Positions 1 to 8,944 are shown, counted from the first letter of the stretch. The stretch is DNA of 64,000 bases from Barnesiella propionica (GCF_025567045.1 NZ_JAOQJK010000003.1:186001-250000); one strand, 5' to 3'. The notes: a model not told the origin generated them from the sequence alone. Numbers and translations are program-made.

Positions 1-262
1 CCTGTTGAGGAAAACCATCGTATAACGGACGATAATCCCCGTCTCCCATACTTTCCTTCAGAAAAGGCATCACCTCGGTATAGAAACGAAGAACCTGCTG
101 CTCGTCGGCCTCCTTTACCCGCCGATACGCATCGGCATCCAGCATATAGCCCAGACGCATTAATTCCATCTGGATAACCGGAGCCAGACGTTCATTCCTT
201 CCCCCTTCGGAAAGGATGATCCATCCGTAACGCAATGCCACAATATTTCGGGTCAGTTCCAT
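1..262 (-). CDS. Unknown protein, N-terminal 87 residues (cut by window edge)
   Basis: An open frame on the minus strand begins with ATG at 262 and stays open to base 1, so only the N-terminus is visible. It starts MELTRNIVALRYGWIIL and is mostly helical and charged, with no signal peptide and no motif I recognise. The start is supported by a strong Bacteroidetes-type promoter 34 bases upstream and by the lack of any other in-frame start nearby. Function cannot be assigned from this fragment. It is transcribed away from the DUF4251 gene's stop, with about 160 bases between them. Confidence 0.6.
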   Translation of the reverse strand, partial: MELTRNIVALRYGWIILSEGGRNERLAPVIQMELMRLGYMLDADAYRRVKEADEQQVLRFYTEVMPFLKESMGDGDYRPLYDGFPQQ

Positions 263-295
263 ATATTTAAATTTAACAACACAGGTCGTTTTTAG

Positions 296-327
296 CAAAT
301 ATAACTTATTTACACCGCTTTATCAAA
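296..327 (-). promoter_or_regulatory. Bacteroidetes-type promoter for the truncated gene at the left edge
   Basis: Read on the minus strand, TTTG (324-327) is followed by exactly 20 bases and then TATATTTG (296-303). This matches the Bacteroidetes sigma consensus TTTG-N19-21-TAnnTTTG perfectly. The start codon at 262 lies about 34 bases downstream of the -7 box. Confidence 0.7.
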
Positions 328-424
328 GATTTGCAGATATTTCTGATAAACGTCTGTCATATCGGTCTGTACATCCGATCTCAAAACGAACATTTATCCG
401 TACAGTTACAATCTTTTCATCAAC

Positions 425-1006
425 TTACAAGGACTGCCCCTGAAAAATTCCCGACTGGGAATAAGGAACAATATATCCGTCCAGCGAAATCGTCCTTGAA
501 TTAAAGTTAGGAGTTACGGTAGCCGTTGCTTTGTTACTTCCGCCCCAAAGAGTAATCTGCACCTGTACGGATGTAACCGTTCCCATGATATTCATCGAAA
601 AAATAACATTCCCTTTCTTATCGGTCTTCATCTTTACATTCGATGGTTGTCCTTCAACCGTAACACCTCCAATACCGTTGGGACCGGCAAGCATAGGATG
701 AAATGCGACCTGAACCACTGCTTTTTCTTTATTCATAGAAATAAAGTTAGTATTGGCATTTACATAGGCAACTTTACCCCACTTAAAAGTGAGCCGGTCC
801 GCTTCCAGAACGAATGTACTATCGGCGATAGATACGGCAGCGTTATGGTACAAAATAGAGTCCTGAAGATCCTGCAACCGTTTTTCACTCTCTTTTTTCA
901 ACTGCCGGACCTCTTTTTGCATCTGTCGGGAACCATTCGTTACCGCTCGTGACTGACACACGGCAACACTACAAAACAATAAAATCAACAATAATACCTT
1001 TTTCAT
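425..1006 (-). CDS. DUF4251 family exported protein
   Basis: About 193 residues. The chosen start is the ATG at 1006 (MKKVLLL), which directly opens a signal peptide of about 22 residues; an ATG six bases upstream (1012) is possible. After the signal there is a charged stretch (residues about 28-50) that could form a short coiled coil, then a beta-rich domain with the pattern of DUF4251, a Bacteroidetes family of unknown role. A conserved-looking tract GPNGIGGVTVEGQPS sits mid-protein. No catalytic residues are evident. It is likely periplasmic or surface-exposed. A TATATTTG -7 box lies at 1033-1040. The gene stands alone, divergent from the phosphatase gene. Confidence 0.75.
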   Translation of the reverse strand: MKKVLLLILLFCSVAVCQSRAVTNGSRQMQKEVRQLKKESEKRLQDLQDSILYHNAAVSIADSTFVLEADRLTFKWGKVAYVNANTNFISMNKEKAVVQVAFHPMLAGPNGIGGVTVEGQPSNVKMKTDKKGNVIFSMNIMGTVTSVQVQITLWGGSNKATATVTPNFNSRTISLDGYIVPYSQSGIFQGQSL

Positions 1007-1297
1007 AACCATACCGTTTTACGTGTTCACAACAAATATAACAAACACTTATATTAAAAGGTGTAAAACAAAAATATGTTTTGTATATTAAGTAAATACA
1101 ACAATTATAATTAACAGATTTCCATATTGCCCCCCGGTTTCACCCGATGATTTAAACTATCGTACGGGATAAAACAAAGAATGACACAAGAAACAGGATT
1201 TAAAAGATTTATGTAATTTTGCAAATATATTTCCCTTTAACGGGATATGCTGTTTATAAAAAATATTGGACTCTTATTCTTAAAACTAAAAATGATA

Positions 1298-1771
1298 ATG
1301 AAACCTCATACCAAAATACTTTTCGTTTGTCTGGGTAATATATGCCGTTCTCCGGCAGCAGAAGGCATCTTCAAACAACTATTGAAAAAGAACGGCATAG
1401 AAGAACGCTTCGACGTGGATTCGGCTGGAACATACGGAGGGCATGCAGGAGAATTACCCGATCGCCGTATGCGGGCACATGCGGCCCGGCGTGGTTATAA
1501 CCTTCTTCACAAATCCCGGAAAATACGGCCCGAAGATTTCGATACATTCGACCTGATTATAGGTATGGACGATTATAATATCGATACCTTGCGTTCGCTG
1601 TCACCCACTCCCGAAACCGCCGGAAAGATATACCGTATGACCGATTTTTGTGAACACTACCCGGCAGACCATGTACCCGACCCTTATTATGACGGAGCCG
1701 ACGGCTTTGAGAATGTTTTGAACATACTGGAAGATTCTTGTGAAGGGCTGCTGCGGAAATTATCGGAATAA
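1298..1771 (+). CDS. Low-molecular-weight protein-tyrosine phosphatase
   Basis: 157 residues, the normal size for this family of cytoplasmic phosphotyrosine phosphatases. The P-loop CX5R is CLGNICRS, with nucleophile Cys11 and Arg17, and the general-acid loop DPYYDG has its Asp near residue 128. I use the ATG at 1298 because the P-loop then falls at the standard position; ATGs at 1247 and 1292 are in frame but would add an unusual extension. A -7 box TAATTTTG lies at 1214-1221. In other bacteria such enzymes (Wzb, Etp) dephosphorylate BY-kinases like the one at 31417. Here the two genes are far apart, so pairing is only an inference. The gene converges on trpA with 17 bases between the stops. 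Confidence 0.9.
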   Translation: MKPHTKILFVCLGNICRSPAAEGIFKQLLKKNGIEERFDVDSAGTYGGHAGELPDRRMRAHAARRGYNLLHKSRKIRPEDFDTFDLIIGMDDYNIDTLRSLSPTPETAGKIYRMTDFCEHYPADHVPDPYYDGADGFENVLNILEDSCEGLLRKLSE

Positions 1772-1788
1772 TATTTCACGGAATATTC

Positions 1789-2562
1789 TCATTTATCCAG
1801 TACAGACATCAATTCCGATACCGCATCTTTCACCGATCCGTTCCGTTCCAGACATTTAATAAACATACTGCCTACAATACCGCCACTGCTGTAACGGCAA
1901 ACTGTCTCATAGGTTTCGGGATTGGAAATACCAAATCCTATGAGTCTGCGATTCCTGAAGGAAACAGAATCCATCTTTTTAAAATAATCCTCCTGTTCCT
2001 TGCTGAACCGTTCTTTAGTTCCTGTTGTGGATGCGGAAGAAACCATATAAATAAAACCTCCGCAATTTTCATCTATCAGCATTACACGCTCCAGGGACGT
2101 TTCGGGAGTGACGAGCATGATCACAGGTATATCGTACCGGTCGCAAAGCATCTTATAATGTTTCATATATTCGTTAAACGGCAAATCCGGAATAATCAGC
2201 GCATCGATTCCAGTTTCCCGGCAACGCTCAAAAAGAGCTTCCATCCCATATTGCATCATAGGATTCAGATACCCCATCAATACCAAAGGTAAACGGCACA
2301 CCTTACGCGCTTCTGCAACCTGATCAAGTAGCAACGATAAGGTCATACCGTTGTTCAATGCCCGGGAACTGCTCCGTTGTATCACTTCACCATCCGCCAT
2401 AGGATCTGAAAAAGGCACACCGACCTCTATCATATCCACACCCTGTTTTTCTAATTCACAAATAATTTCCACCGTACTCTCTTTTTCGGGAAACCCGGCG
2501 GTAAAATAAACCGACAATATATTCCGGTCTTTATTCCCGAATAATAATTTCAATCTGTTCAT
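1789..2562 (-). CDS. trpA: Tryptophan synthase alpha subunit
   Basis: 257 residues. It cleaves indole-3-glycerol phosphate to indole and glyceraldehyde 3-phosphate and passes indole to TrpB. The catalytic region MIEVGVPFSDPMADG contains the expected Glu46 and Asp57, and the TIM-barrel length is normal. The C-terminal GFGISNPET and GGIVGSMF stretches match the phosphate-binding loops of the family. It is the last gene of the trp operon and starts 7 bases after the trpF stop, so translation is likely coupled. Regulation should follow the attenuator ahead of trpB. Confidence 0.96.
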   Translation of the reverse strand: MNRLKLLFGNKDRNILSVYFTAGFPEKESTVEIICELEKQGVDMIEVGVPFSDPMADGEVIQRSSSRALNNGMTLSLLLDQVAEARKVCRLPLVLMGYLNPMMQYGMEALFERCRETGIDALIIPDLPFNEYMKHYKMLCDRYDIPVIMLVTPETSLERVMLIDENCGGFIYMVSSASTTGTKERFSKEQEDYFKKMDSVSFRNRRLIGFGISNPETYETVCRYSSGGIVGSMFIKCLERNGSVKDAVSELMSVLDK

Positions 2563-2569
2563 ATGTTTT

Positions 2570-3202
2570 CTATTTATCGTTCATCATTCTAATTTTTTTT
2601 ATAAAGGTTCCCAACATTCGTATATCTTTCACTCCGGGAACTATTTCAAAACGACTGTTCAGGTCTATACCAACGAATCCGGTACGGCTAAAATAACCTA
2701 TCTTTTCAATATCTTTTGCCGATATACCGCCACTTAGCAAAAAAGGGAGTTTTCCTGTATAATGATTCAATAACGCCCAGTCGAACGGTACACCCGTACC
2801 TCCCCGCTTAGTACCGGAGGCATCGAACAAAAGTCCGTCGCACGCATTTTCATACAAAACCGCATTCCCAATATCTTCACTCCCACCCACTCGTATCGCC
2901 TTGATAACGCGACAACCGGAATTCCTCAGCCGGAAACATTCTTCAGGCGACTCATCACCATGTAATTGAAGTGTATGCAGATTATACAGGGAAACTATAC
3001 GCAATATCTCTTTCCGATCCTCATTAACGAATACACCAGTTCTTTCTATTTCGTCCGGCAACATTTCCACTACTTCCGGAGATATACTACCGGCATAACG
3101 CGGAGAGAACGGATAAAAAATGAAACCCATCATATCCGGTTTCAACCGGGCAACATCCAGGATATTCCCGGCATGGCACATACCGCAAACTTTAATTTTC
3201 AT
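2570..3202 (-). CDS. trpF: Phosphoribosylanthranilate isomerase
   Basis: 210 residues. It isomerises N-(5-phosphoribosyl)anthranilate to the ribulose form (CdRP), the step before TrpC. The catalytic Cys lies in KVCGM at the extreme N-terminus (Cys6), and the barrel motifs GVFVNED, LLFDASG and GGISAKDI follow in order. It is a free-standing enzyme, not fused to trpC as in enterobacteria. Its start overlaps the trpC stop by 11 bases, a strong sign of translational coupling. Start chosen from the normal TrpF N-terminus. Confidence 0.96.
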   Translation of the reverse strand: MKIKVCGMCHAGNILDVARLKPDMMGFIFYPFSPRYAGSISPEVVEMLPDEIERTGVFVNEDRKEILRIVSLYNLHTLQLHGDESPEECFRLRNSGCRVIKAIRVGGSEDIGNAVLYENACDGLLFDASGTKRGGTGVPFDWALLNHYTGKLPFLLSGGISAKDIEKIGYFSRTGFVGIDLNSRFEIVPGVKDIRMLGTFIKKIRMMNDK

Positions 3203-3971
3203 CTCTCAGGAATTCACCGAGTGCAACTGCCGGATCTGCTTCTTTCATAAACCGTTCTCCGATCAGAAATCCGTTATATCCGACCTTTCTCAATTCTTTT
3301 ACCACCTGCATAGAGGTAATACCGCTTTCCGAAATCTTCACAAAATCTTCCGGAATCTCCCGGGCCAATTCGAACGAAATATTCACATCCGTCACGAAAG
3401 AGCCCAAATCCCGGTTATTCACCCCGACTACGTCTACCCCGGAAAACAAATAATCCAGCTCAGTTGATCCATGAACTTCCAGCAACACTTCCAGTCCCAG
3501 CTCATGAGCACATGCTACGAGCTCCCTGCAACACCCGTATTCCAGAGCTGCAGCAATAAGCAGTATAGCATCGGCTCCCCAGGCTGCCGCTTCTTCCACC
3601 TGATAAGAATCTATTATAAAATCTTTCCGTAATAAAGGTATATCGGCACATTCACGAGCCATCATCAAATCGTCACAACTTCCTCCGAAAAAAGAAGTAT
3701 CGGTGAGTACCGAGCATGCTGCAGCTCCGGCACGGACATAGCTTGGTATGACCACATCCGCACTGGCTTTCTCCTGAATGAATCCCCGGGAAGGAGACTT
3801 ACGTTTGAATTCGGCGATAATCCCGCAGGAAGAAACCGTCAAACTATCCTTCAGGGAATATTTTTTCCTGCTATAGTTCGGAGAATTTTGTAACAGAAGG
3901 GAAGGCACCAGAGACTTCCTCCGCTTTATTTCATCCCTTTTGTTCTCCAATATCTTATCCAGTACATTCAT
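3192..3971 (-). CDS. trpC: Indole-3-glycerol phosphate synthase
   Basis: 259 residues. It closes the indole ring of CdRP to give indole-3-glycerol phosphate. The family signature AEFKRKSPSRG (residues about 53-63) carries the expected catalytic Glu and Lys residues. Further motifs include LRKDFIID and GVNNRDLGSF, and the C-terminal ISESGI and GFLIGERFM. It lies within the trp operon, 4 bases after trpD and overlapping trpF by 11 bases. Confidence 0.97.
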   Translation of the reverse strand: MNVLDKILENKRDEIKRRKSLVPSLLLQNSPNYSRKKYSLKDSLTVSSCGIIAEFKRKSPSRGFIQEKASADVVIPSYVRAGAAACSVLTDTSFFGGSCDDLMMARECADIPLLRKDFIIDSYQVEEAAAWGADAILLIAAALEYGCCRELVACAHELGLEVLLEVHGSTELDYLFSGVDVVGVNNRDLGSFVTDVNISFELAREIPEDFVKISESGITSMQVVKELRKVGYNGFLIGERFMKEADPAVALGEFLRDEN

Positions 3972-3975
3972 ATCT

Positions 3976-4971
3976 TTAATTATTGATTTTCAGAAATTTC
4001 GAGAACGCCTCCTTAGCTTTTCCCCCGTACAAAGAATCAGAAGCCTGCATCCTGGCATCTTCAAAATCCAGCCGGGGACATAAGGTCTTTATGGCAAAAG
4101 CCGCATTGGCAATAACACAATCCATTTGTCCCGGTGCAGCATCTCCGTTCAGAACACGATCAAAGACCCTGGCAGCTGTCGCTATGCTCTCTCCACCCGA
4201 TAATTCTTCAGGTCGGCAGGTCCGGAAACCCAGCTCTTCAGGAGCATATATACGGTCTCCCGATCCGTTAGACACTTTAAAAGGAGACGTGAGCGATATT
4301 TCGTCATAACCATCCAAAGAATGTACGATCGTACAATTTATTCCGTTTTCCTGACAGATGTAATTATACAGACGCAACAGCTTAAGATTATATACCCCTA
4401 ATAACTGATAACGAGGCATAACCGGATTCACAAGAGGTCCCAGCATATTAAAAAAAGTCCGTACTCCCAGCTGACGCCGGACATTTCCTACGCTCTTAAG
4501 CGCAGGGCTGAAAAAGGGCGCATGCAAATAACTGATATTACACACGTCCAGAGATTTACGGAGAACATCTGTCCTGTCGGTAAATTTCACTCCGTGATAC
4601 TCCAGAACATTCGAAGCACCGCTCACCGAACTAGCTCCGTAATTACCATGCTTGATGACTTTATAACCCGCACCCGCAACAGTAAAACAAGCCGCCGTAG
4701 AAATATTGAACGTATTTTTTCCATCTCCTCCCGTTCCTACGATATCTATCGCATTTTCCACTCCCAAATCCACAGGTACACGCCTTTCCAGTATGGCCTC
4801 CCGGAACCCAGCCAATTCTTCGGTTGTAATGCTCCTCATAAGAAACACCGTCATAAACGCCGACAACTGGCATTCATTATACTCACCATCCGATATATGA
4901 AGCAGAATATGCCTGGCCTCTTCCCGGGTAAGATTCTTATGTTCGAACATTTTATATAATAAATCTTTCAT
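3976..4971 (-). CDS. trpD: Anthranilate phosphoribosyltransferase
   Basis: 331 residues, typical for TrpD. It transfers phosphoribose from PRPP to anthranilate. The glycine-rich PRPP and pyrophosphate loop GTGGDGKNTFNIST is at residues 79-92, and KHGNYGASSVSGASNVLE matches the anthranilate-binding segment. It is not fused to the amidotransferase domain, which is the separate upstream gene trpG. Spacing is 7 bases from trpG and 4 bases to trpC, so it is part of one transcript. Confidence 0.97.
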   Translation of the reverse strand: MKDLLYKMFEHKNLTREEARHILLHISDGEYNECQLSAFMTVFLMRSITTEELAGFREAILERRVPVDLGVENAIDIVGTGGDGKNTFNISTAACFTVAGAGYKVIKHGNYGASSVSGASNVLEYHGVKFTDRTDVLRKSLDVCNISYLHAPFFSPALKSVGNVRRQLGVRTFFNMLGPLVNPVMPRYQLLGVYNLKLLRLYNYICQENGINCTIVHSLDGYDEISLTSPFKVSNGSGDRIYAPEELGFRTCRPEELSGGESIATAARVFDRVLNGDAAPGQMDCVIANAAFAIKTLCPRLDFEDARMQASDSLYGGKAKEAFSKFLKINN

Positions 4972-4978
4972 CTCAGTT

Positions 4979-5551
4979 CTATTTAGTTATCGTTAGCCAG
5001 TTCTTCATCATTCCGGCTCCTTTCGGGGTCAACACCGATTCCGGATGGAATTGTACACCGCGGACATCATAAAAACGATGGGCCAGAGCCATAATTTCTC
5101 CCTTGTCATCTTCAGCTGTCACCGCGAGACAATCGGGTAAACCGTCCCGTTCCACTACCCACGAATGATAACGTCCCACATCCATACGATCTCCCAATCC
5201 TTCGAATAAAGGGTCTGGAGCAATAATACGTACCGGAGTGGCTATTCCGTGATAGACTTTATCGAGATTTCGCAAATGAGCTCCGAAACACTCTCCGATA
5301 GCCTGTTCTCCCAGACATATTCCCAGAATGCTCTTTTCCGCAGCATACCGGTACAGCAGTTCGGGAAGTAGCCCCGACTCGCAAGGTAATCCCGGTCCCG
5401 GAGAAAGAATGATCTTATCATACCGTCCTATTTCATCCAGCGTTATCTTATCGTTACGGTAGACCTCTGTCTCATATCCCAGTTCCCGCACCAGATGAAC
5501 AATATTATAAGTGAACGAATCGTAATTATCAAAAACCAATATCTTTTTCAT
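4979..5551 (-). CDS. trpG: Anthranilate synthase glutamine amidotransferase component
   Basis: About 190 residues from the ATG at 5551 (MKKILVFDNYDSF); in-frame ATGs at 5557 and 5569 would add up to six residues. It hydrolyses glutamine and supplies ammonia to TrpE. The nucleophile Cys79 lies in GICLGEQAIGE, and the His-Glu pair is in FHPES (His169, Glu171). In the first motif a Glu stands where many relatives have His, a minor variation next to a conserved nucleophile. Closely related PabA proteins may share this subunit with folate synthesis, but its place between trpE and trpD supports the Trp role. Confidence 0.94.
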   Translation of the reverse strand: MKKILVFDNYDSFTYNIVHLVRELGYETEVYRNDKITLDEIGRYDKIILSPGPGLPCESGLLPELLYRYAAEKSILGICLGEQAIGECFGAHLRNLDKVYHGIATPVRIIAPDPLFEGLGDRMDVGRYHSWVVERDGLPDCLAVTAEDDKGEIMALAHRFYDVRGVQFHPESVLTPKGAGMMKNWLTITK

Positions 5552-5575
5552 ATTCATATTTCTTTTCAAGACTCA

Positions 5576-6976
5576 TTAAAACCGGGCGGCATATTCCACA
5601 GCCTTCATCAATGCACCCAGTTTATTATTCAACTCCTGTAATTCTCCCTCCGGATCGGAGTGAGCCACAATCCCTGCTCCTGCCTGGGAGTACAGCCGGT
5701 TTCCGTAACTCAAAAAACTGCGGATGGTTATAGCCTGATTCAATGTACGGTCAAAACCCATATAACCGATACATCCGCCGTAAGTAACCCGGCTATGGGG
5801 TTCCAGCGTATCGATAATTTTCATGGCCCTTACCTTAGGAGCTCCGCTCAGCGTTCCCGCCGGGAAAGTATCGGCGAACAACCGGATAATATCCGTTTCA
5901 TCGCTAACCGCAGCACCGACACGGGAAACCATGTGTATAACATGAGAATAATACTGTATCTGCCTCAGGAATTCGATCTTCACTTGTCCGGCTCCCCGGC
6001 TCAGATCGTTACGGGCAAGGTCTACGAGCATAATATGTTCGGCATTTTCTTTTTCATCCTCCAATAATTTCCGGGCAAGTTCAGAATCCCGGCTGTCGTT
6101 CCCGGTACGCTTGAATGTACCCGCTATCGGGTCTATATATGCTTTCCCTCCTTTTACCCTTAAATGAGTCTCGGGAGAAGAACCGAATATCCTGAAACTT
6201 CCGAAATCGAAATAAAAGAGGTAAGGAGAAGGATTGATACAACGCAAAGCCCTGTACACATTGAAATCGTCTCCATGAAAGCCCCGGCTGAAACGCCGGG
6301 AAAGTACCACCTGAAAAACATCTCCCAGGCAAGTATGCCGGATTCCTTCTTTTACCATGTTCATATATTCTGCATCGGTTATAGGAGACTCCACATCATT
6401 TTCCGCCCCGAATGTATAGACCGCCACATTATTATTCCGCATAACCCCTTCCAGCTCTCCGATACGGGAGGTTTCCCCCGGTGACGAATTCTCTATGACA
6501 GTCAATTCATTTTTATAATGATTCACCACAATAATAAACCGGAACAGCATATAGAGCATGTCCGGAATTTCCCGGAACCTTTCTTCCCGGGAGCGGATCG
6601 TCACACTCTCGAAATAACGTACGGCATCATAAGCGGTATATCCGAAAAGACCGTTGATTCCCATTTCATTTTTTCCCACCTCATAACTTTCTGTATAATT
6701 CTTCAGACTTTCCACCACACCGTAATTCTCCGTTATAAACTCCGTAGCAGCCGTACCGTCGGGATAAGTATAAGATATCTTTCCCTCGGACACTTCAAAA
6801 CGGGCAACAGGTTCCACTCCTATAAAAGAATAACTATTCTGTGTGGTATGATAATCGGAACTTTCGAGCAGCACCGACTCGGGATACATATCCCTTACTT
6901 TAAGATAAATTCCGACGGGCGTCTGTAAATCGGCCGGGATAGTTTTAATTAAAGTATTCAGCTTATATTTTTTCAT
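5576..6976 (-). CDS. trpE: Anthranilate synthase component I
   Basis: 466 residues. It converts chorismate to anthranilate using ammonia from TrpG. The C-terminal chorismate-binding domain shows AGTLSGAPKVRAM and QAGAGIVAHSDPEGE, hallmarks of the family. Near the N-terminus the LLESS motif (residues 36-40) is the feedback-inhibition site that binds tryptophan in characterised TrpE proteins, so allosteric control by Trp is expected in addition to attenuation. It starts 12 bases after trpB and ends just before trpG. Confidence 0.97.
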   Translation of the reverse strand: MKKYKLNTLIKTIPADLQTPVGIYLKVRDMYPESVLLESSDYHTTQNSYSFIGVEPVARFEVSEGKISYTYPDGTAATEFITENYGVVESLKNYTESYEVGKNEMGINGLFGYTAYDAVRYFESVTIRSREERFREIPDMLYMLFRFIIVVNHYKNELTVIENSSPGETSRIGELEGVMRNNNVAVYTFGAENDVESPITDAEYMNMVKEGIRHTCLGDVFQVVLSRRFSRGFHGDDFNVYRALRCINPSPYLFYFDFGSFRIFGSSPETHLRVKGGKAYIDPIAGTFKRTGNDSRDSELARKLLEDEKENAEHIMLVDLARNDLSRGAGQVKIEFLRQIQYYSHVIHMVSRVGAAVSDETDIIRLFADTFPAGTLSGAPKVRAMKIIDTLEPHSRVTYGGCIGYMGFDRTLNQAITIRSFLSYGNRLYSQAGAGIVAHSDPEGELQELNNKLGALMKAVEYAARF

Positions 6977-6988
6977 ATCCGCCTCTTA

Positions 6989-8185
6989 TCAAACATTTGA
7001 CATCCGTTCCTTTTCCCGCATATACGTCTGCATATCCTTATCTCCGCGTCCTGAAAGATTGACTACCACAATATCGTCGGGAGCAAATTTTTTCCGTTCC
7101 AGGACAGCCAGTGCATGAGCCGATTCCAAAGCAGGAATAATACCCTCCAGACGGGTCAGGCGAAACGCCGCACTCAAGGCTTCGTCATCTGTAACAGCCA
7201 ATACTTCCGAACGCCCCTCCTCCGCTAGGAATGCATGCATGGGACCTATTCCGGGATAATCCAAACCGGCCGAAATAGAATAGGGTTCCGTAATTTGTCC
7301 GTCCGGAGTCTGCATAACGAGCGTACGGGCACCATGTATAATGCCTTCCCGCCCCAAATGGATAGTTGCCGCAGACCGGTCCGTCTCCAATCCTTCACCT
7401 GCAGCTTCTGCGACAATCAGCTTTACCGCAGGCGTATGCAGAAAATGGAAGAAAGCTCCGGCCGCATTACTTCCTCCACCCACGCAAGCAATTACATAAT
7501 CGGGATTCTCCCGGCCCTCTTTCTCCTTTAACTGGTATTTTATCTCTTCACTTATCACCGACTGAAAACGGGCGACCATATCGGGATAAGGATGAGGACC
7601 CACCGTAGAACCTATTATATAATAAGTGTCCGAAGGATGGCAGCACCAGTCGCGTATAGCCTCATTCGTAGCATCTTTCAATGTCTTATTTCCGCTATAC
7701 ACCGGAATCACCCTGGCTCCCAGCATTTCCATCTTTTCTACATTCGGACGTTGGCGCTCTATATCTACGGCACCCATATACACGATACATTCCATATTCA
7801 TCAAAGCACATACGGTAGCAGTAGCGACTCCGTGCTGCCCGGCTCCTGTTTCCGCAATGATCCTGCTCTTGCCCATCTGGCGGGCCAGCAATATCTGACC
7901 TATCGTATTATTAATTTTATGGGCTCCCGTATGATTCAGGTCTTCCCGTTTCAAATATATTTTTGTTCCATAGCGTTCGCTCAGACGACGCGCCGGATAA
8001 AGAGGACTGGGACGTCCCACATAATCCCGCAATAAATTCCGGTATTCCGCCCGGAAAGAATCTTCATTCATCACCTTCAAATACTCATTGCGAAGCATTT
8101 CCACCTGAGCATATAATATTTCCGGAACATAAGCGCCGCCGAACCGGCCATACAACCCATCTTCATTTACATTAAAGTCTTTCAT
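6989..8185 (-). CDS. trpB: Tryptophan synthase beta subunit
   Basis: 398 residues. It condenses indole with serine using PLP. The PLP lysine is Lys90 in HTGAHKINN, and the phosphate-binding loop GGGSNAAG follows; length and motifs fit the classical TrpB1 type that partners with TrpA. In Bacteroidales trpB commonly leads the operon, as here, while trpA ends it, so the two partner subunits are at opposite ends of one transcript. The 5' region contains the leader peptide and attenuator that should control the whole operon. Confidence 0.97.
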   Translation of the reverse strand: MKDFNVNEDGLYGRFGGAYVPEILYAQVEMLRNEYLKVMNEDSFRAEYRNLLRDYVGRPSPLYPARRLSERYGTKIYLKREDLNHTGAHKINNTIGQILLARQMGKSRIIAETGAGQHGVATATVCALMNMECIVYMGAVDIERQRPNVEKMEMLGARVIPVYSGNKTLKDATNEAIRDWCCHPSDTYYIIGSTVGPHPYPDMVARFQSVISEEIKYQLKEKEGRENPDYVIACVGGGSNAAGAFFHFLHTPAVKLIVAEAAGEGLETDRSAATIHLGREGIIHGARTLVMQTPDGQITEPYSISAGLDYPGIGPMHAFLAEEGRSEVLAVTDDEALSAAFRLTRLEGIIPALESAHALAVLERKKFAPDDIVVVNLSGRGDKDMQTYMREKERMSNV

Positions 8186-8215
8186 ATCATTTTAGTTTAT
8201 CAATTTTCCAGATAC

Positions 8216-8260
8216 CAAAAACGAGAAAAGGCTACCGGTGATCCGATAGCCTTTTCTCGT
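8216..8260 (-). terminator. trp operon attenuator (intrinsic terminator in the leader)
   Basis: A perfect 14-base-pair inverted repeat (arms 8247-8260 and 8221-8234, 12-base loop) is followed on the minus strand by five U residues (8216-8220). It sits between the leader peptide stop and the trpB start, exactly where an attenuator belongs. Two short competing pairings are visible. Leader bases 8313-8320 can pair with 8233-8240 over eight bases, and 8301-8306 can pair with 8248-8253 over six with one wobble. These are candidate antiterminator contacts. The hairpin and U-run are seen; the mechanism is inferred. Confidence 0.88.
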
Positions 8261-8283
8261 ATATTGTAAAATCTACTCCTGTA

Positions 8284-8370
8284 TTACTTACATACATAAC
8301 AAAGCTGCGTCACACCGGTATAAATCGATGAACGCCACCACCATGCTATATTTGCAAACAAAACTGTCAT
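8284..8370 (-). CDS. trpL: trp operon leader peptide (28 residues, Trp-Trp-Trp)
   Basis: A 28-codon frame runs from ATG at 8370 to TAA at 8284, opening MTVLFANIAWWWRSS. Residues 10-12 are three consecutive TGG codons, and Trp occurs nowhere else in it. It begins about 27 bases after the predicted transcription start and ends 24 bases before the terminator hairpin. This is the architecture of a ribosome-mediated attenuator: stalling at scarce Trp-tRNA would favour antitermination and expression of trpBEGDCFA. The peptide itself is expected to have no other function. Confidence 0.88.
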   Translation of the reverse strand: MTVLFANIAWWWRSSIYTGVTQLCYVCK

Positions 8371-8404
8371 ATTCTTTTTATTATTTTTTTCTGTTCGATG
8401 GGAG

Positions 8405-8435
8405 CAAAGTTCTAAATTATTTTTAATAAAACAAA
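8405..8435 (-). promoter_or_regulatory. Promoter of the trp operon
   Basis: On the minus strand TTTG (8432-8435) is followed by 19 bases and GAACTTTG (8405-8412). This matches the Bacteroidetes consensus except for one base at the start of the -7 box. A transcription start near 8397 would place the leader peptide ATG about 27 bases downstream. Confidence 0.65.
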
Positions 8436-8511
8436 CAGAAATCCGGAAATTTATCTGGTTCGCTATATTTCAAAAGAATCCTGCGATCCTTATAATTTAC
8501 GGATTCACCAT

Positions 8512-8944
8512 TCAAACAACCTCACTTCGTCCCCCCCTTTGTGTACGAACCAGCACGATACTGTCCGGCAACCAATACAATTCCGACGCCGACACATAAA
8601 ATACATCATCGTGTCGTTTAACAAAGCTATACGATAACTCTTGATCGTTCTCCTGTCCTGATTACAGTTACCGATCCTCAATACCGCCTTATTCCCTTTA
8701 CGGGACAACATTTTTACGGAACCCTGGTCGATAGCCTTCCATAATAGAACACATAGGTATAATCGCCGATGATTTTTCCACTTTTCTCCGGCGGTAATAA
8801 AGTCATAGAAAAAACAGATTCTGTCGAATCGGGTACATATTCCCAATTCCACCGTCCGCTGAAATCCCACTGTTTAACGGAATTTTGTCCCGGAAGACCG
8901 ACGGATAAGAACACAGCGACCTACACAAATATTATTTTTCTCAT
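8512..8944 (-). pseudogene. Decayed small exported protein (about 140 residues)
   Basis: Starting at ATG 8944, the frame reads MRKIIFV, then a TAG stop (codon 8), then VAVFLSVGLPGQ, which together would be a normal signal peptide. The mature part begins DFSGRWNWEYVPDS. Near 8725-8730 the sense frame shifts by one base to continue IDQGSVKMLSRKGNKAV, and between about 8650 and 8680 it shifts again to end with VFYVSASELYWLPDSIVL and a stop at 8512. Three independent lesions make this a pseudogene rather than a sequencing slip. The pieces resemble a small Bacteroidetes beta-barrel-type exported family of unknown function, but this is from memory of the pattern only. Confidence 0.7.

Noticed and set aside
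8505..8870. 121-codon frame on the minus strand near 8.7 kb
   Set aside because: It mixes one true segment of the decayed gene with out-of-frame sequence; the better model is the frameshifted pseudogene 8512-8944.
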